From Dryas octopetala (Eukaryota; Streptophyta; Magnoliopsida; Rosales; Rosaceae): a DNA stretch of 64,000 nt. Every line of letters starts with the position of its first letter. Position 1 is the first letter of the stretch. Positions 61,701 to 64,000 of the stretch are shown here, in pieces. The notes beneath the pieces were generated by a model. That model had not been told where the DNA came from. It worked only from the letters and a program-made list of their open reading frames with translations, and searched no databases. The stretch is taken from the NCBI GenBank assembly GCA_963921425.1, contig OY992836.1, positions 15,579,614 to 15,643,613 of the forward strand. Direction: 5' to 3'. The position numbers were made by a program, and so were the translations under genes.

Positions 61701-64000
61701 AGGAAATTAAATTAAAACTAAGCCAAATAACATATGAGAATTATCAAGGCGGAGAAAGAAAAAGAATGGACATCTATGATCTACCTTTGGTAGTTCCTTT
61801 AGAAACGAAGTACGTGTTCCAACCAAGTGGTGGCACAGAGACTTGAAAGATTAGCCAGTATTTAGGAACTTGTTTTGATGACAGTCCCAAGTAGGCTTTT
61901 GTATAGAAATTTCTTAGATTTCTTGTGACATTATCCAAACTCACATATTGTGCCTGAAGATAATTTCCAAAGGCATCTTGAACAACAAGAGTGGCATCAT
62001 TAACCTGGTTGAAATTGTCATTCTCAAATCACATTGAAGGCGAACACTCAATTTATTTCAAATATGCAGGAACTGTAGGACAAGTTTGTTATCAAATAAT
62101 TTAAACACAAAGCATATACTCACAGGTATCCTGACAATCTCAGTCCGATTCCATCCAAGAGGATTATATGGCACTACAACCTGAAATGTACCATTAAAGA
62201 GAATAAAAGAAAGAAATCTCACCAAAGAATGATCCACAAGATACCAAAAAACAAGAAATTACCAAACTCTTCCCTTCTGGAATATCTTCTTCGGTTGGAG
62301 GGCAGAAACTGATATTGAGTAACTGACACTGTTAAAGGGGGCGGATAGCAGCATAGGGTCAGGAAGAGCTAGATTATTGCCAATGCAAGTTCTAGGAGAT
62401 TAGCATAGCCAGAAAAGTGGCGCCAATTCATTCAAAGTTTAAAGTGCTTAAAACCACATAGAAACATCACCTGGCTAAAAGTCAGTGCTTGGTTCTTACA
62501 TTGCTCTCCTGATTTACTTGTTAGGCATGATAGAGAAGCACTGACAACAGCTTCTGCCTGTACAATGTCATTATGTTATATAACATGTATATGACAATTT
62601 TAGCCTTTAAGGAGAACTACAGTGTCAGTGACAAATAGAAAACTCAGAAGGACAAATTTACAGAGATACTAGTTGGAGACCTCAGAGGCACCAATAGACA
62701 GGCGCTTTGCATAGTCATTTGTTGTATGTTGTTTAGCAGTGCCAGTGACAGCATCATGGTGCTGTGCGATTCCTAGAGCATCTCCGAGGCCAAAGGTATT
62801 GGGACCATTTGATCTCTTTCCAACCAGAAATTCTAGTTGTCGTGCTGCCTATTTTACATAAATAGAAAATTTTAAGTTAACACCAGTACACCACTCAGTT
62901 GATAATAGGAAGAATCTATCAATATGGCACGTATTCTGATATTCAGTGATTGTAACCTCGCAAATTATGTTCTCAATAGATTTTCAAGGTGACAGATTTT
63001 TGTGACATGGAAAAGATGAATAAAAGACCTATATATTCAATGCAAAAGAACATTGCAGTGAAACTGAACACATGCATCAGATGCTGGATTTTAGTCTTCC
63101 AGCATACCAAGTATACAGAAAAAGAAGGACAAGCTAGACTCTCACTTTATTTGATCCGGACTACAGATAATTACTATGCCAGATTGATTTGATGTCATAC
63201 CAAATAATATCCACTCAACATCCGGACATAGTGCTTCAGACCAGGGCGACTAGTAAAAAAGCCAGTCCAATAAGCTTCTTTCCCATCCGCATAACTGTTA
63301 GCAACCATTGGCAAGCAATGTATGCAATAGATTAAGTCAATAAAACCTGTTTTGTCAACAAATTAACGAGGGAAAGAAGAGAATAATACTCACGGAAAAT
63401 AATCGTCAGTTTTCAGTGGCCACGACTCATTTACTGCATTTTTAGCATCAGTATAGATAGATGGTGTAGAATACAAGGCATTTACTCGACCGTCCTAAAA
63501 ACATAACACACTTGATAATGCATAAGATTATGAGGCTCCAAAGCTAGTTAAAAACCAATAACAGCTCCTTAAATTAATAAGAGTGATCATCATTTCCTTT
63601 TAAAAAAAAGGGAATTCTTATAAACTAAAATGAAAGGGAGAAAATAACAATAAGCTCAATAATGGAACTTCAAAATTGAAACCCTCATAATAGTTTGATG
63701 TTTCTGATTACACTCCACCTTACTAACATAGTGAATTAATTTGTCCATTTGTTTGAACCAAGATTCAGCATATTGGTACTGGAAATCATCACCCATTGTC
63801 CACATAATGTGATTTGACCTTGTCACATTTGCCTGCAGATAAAGATCATTCGAGCATTCAGCCTTCAACTTTAGCTAAATGAATTTTTAAACAGCAAATT
63901 ACAAGGAGCCTTTTGGAACACAAACTCCATAGCTAGAAGATAAGATTAAAAAGAAATAAAGTTCAAGGAATGAAGAGTTTACTTGGGTAATTGCAGCATT
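57882..64000 (-). CDS. GH38 alpha-mannosidase, copy 2 (partial, runs off edge)
   Basis: Inverted paralogue of copy 1, with exons 7 (end only) to 29 in the window on the minus strand. Last exon 58070-57882; exon 8 begins 63832; exon 11 holds HHDAVTGT. Every junction matches copy 1 except exon 17/18. There, exon 18 (61088-61027) is 62 nt instead of 63, which would shift the frame if exon 17 used the ancestral donor (end 61188). A donor 17 bp earlier (CTCAG|GTGATT, exon end 61205) gives a 49-nt exon and restores the frame, shortening the loop to [13 protein letters not shown]. With that choice no stop or frameshift was found in the visible exons. The 5' half, with the signal peptide and catalytic residues, is outside the window. 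The protein differs from copy 1 at many positions, so the duplication is not very recent. Confidence 0.9.
58676..58736. repeat. GA microsatellite
   Basis: GA dinucleotide run in the intron between exons 26 and 27 of alpha-mannosidase copy 2. Copy 1 has a short CT-rich tract in the same intron (about 56366-56390). Confidence 0.95.

Overview
This is a nuclear genomic window from a flowering plant. The genes are intron-rich with short exons, the intergenic DNA is AT-rich, GA/CT microsatellites are frequent, and small DNA transposons, LTR elements and a tRNA-like SINE are present. A neighbourhood of RNA methyltransferase, RMR-type RING protein, STR18-type sulfurtransferase and alpha-mannosidase recalls the Arabidopsis At5g66150-At5g66180 block (remembered, not searched). 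This points to a eudicot, perhaps a rosid; the species is not identified. All exon models were built by eye from GT/GC-AG sites and reading-frame continuity.

Region 1 (1-20.3 kb) is a segmental duplication. Unit 1 (about 1710-8499) and unit 2 (about 10736-20252) each carry an oligopeptide transporter (OPT) gene on the minus strand plus the 3' end of a NOL1/NOP2/Sun RNA methyltransferase gene. Only in unit 2 does the methyltransferase continue into a complete gene; the unit 1 part is a broken relic. Each unit has since received its own transposons, and the other unit preserves the empty site, so target-site duplications can be read directly. A decayed nodulin-like MFS transporter lies between the units. 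A lone last exon of alpha-mannosidase abuts the left breakpoint.

Region 2 (19.6-44.7 kb) holds the core genes: RNA methyltransferase (minus), RMR-like PA-TM-RING-H2 protein (plus, divergent from the methyltransferase), a rhodanese (plus), a 15-exon MLO protein (plus) and the proteasome subunit RPN10 (plus). Between RMR and the rhodanese sits a Mutator-like element that carries an intron-containing fragment of ribosomal protein S19, i.e. a Pack-MULE. RPN10 intron 3 contains a compact, young, non-autonomous LTR retrotransposon.

Region 3 (44.7-64 kb) begins with LTR-like direct repeats, a 305-bp tandem duplication and a foldback element. Two GH38 alpha-mannosidase genes follow, tail to tail. 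The first is complete (29 exons, 1016 aa). The second is on the minus strand and runs off the right edge.

The intact genes act in separate processes: peptide transport, RNA m5C modification, vacuolar sorting or ubiquitination, sulfur transfer, MLO membrane function, proteasomal ubiquitin recognition and glycan trimming. No shared pathway or cluster-like system is evident. The main interest is the record of duplication, gene capture and splice-site repair.
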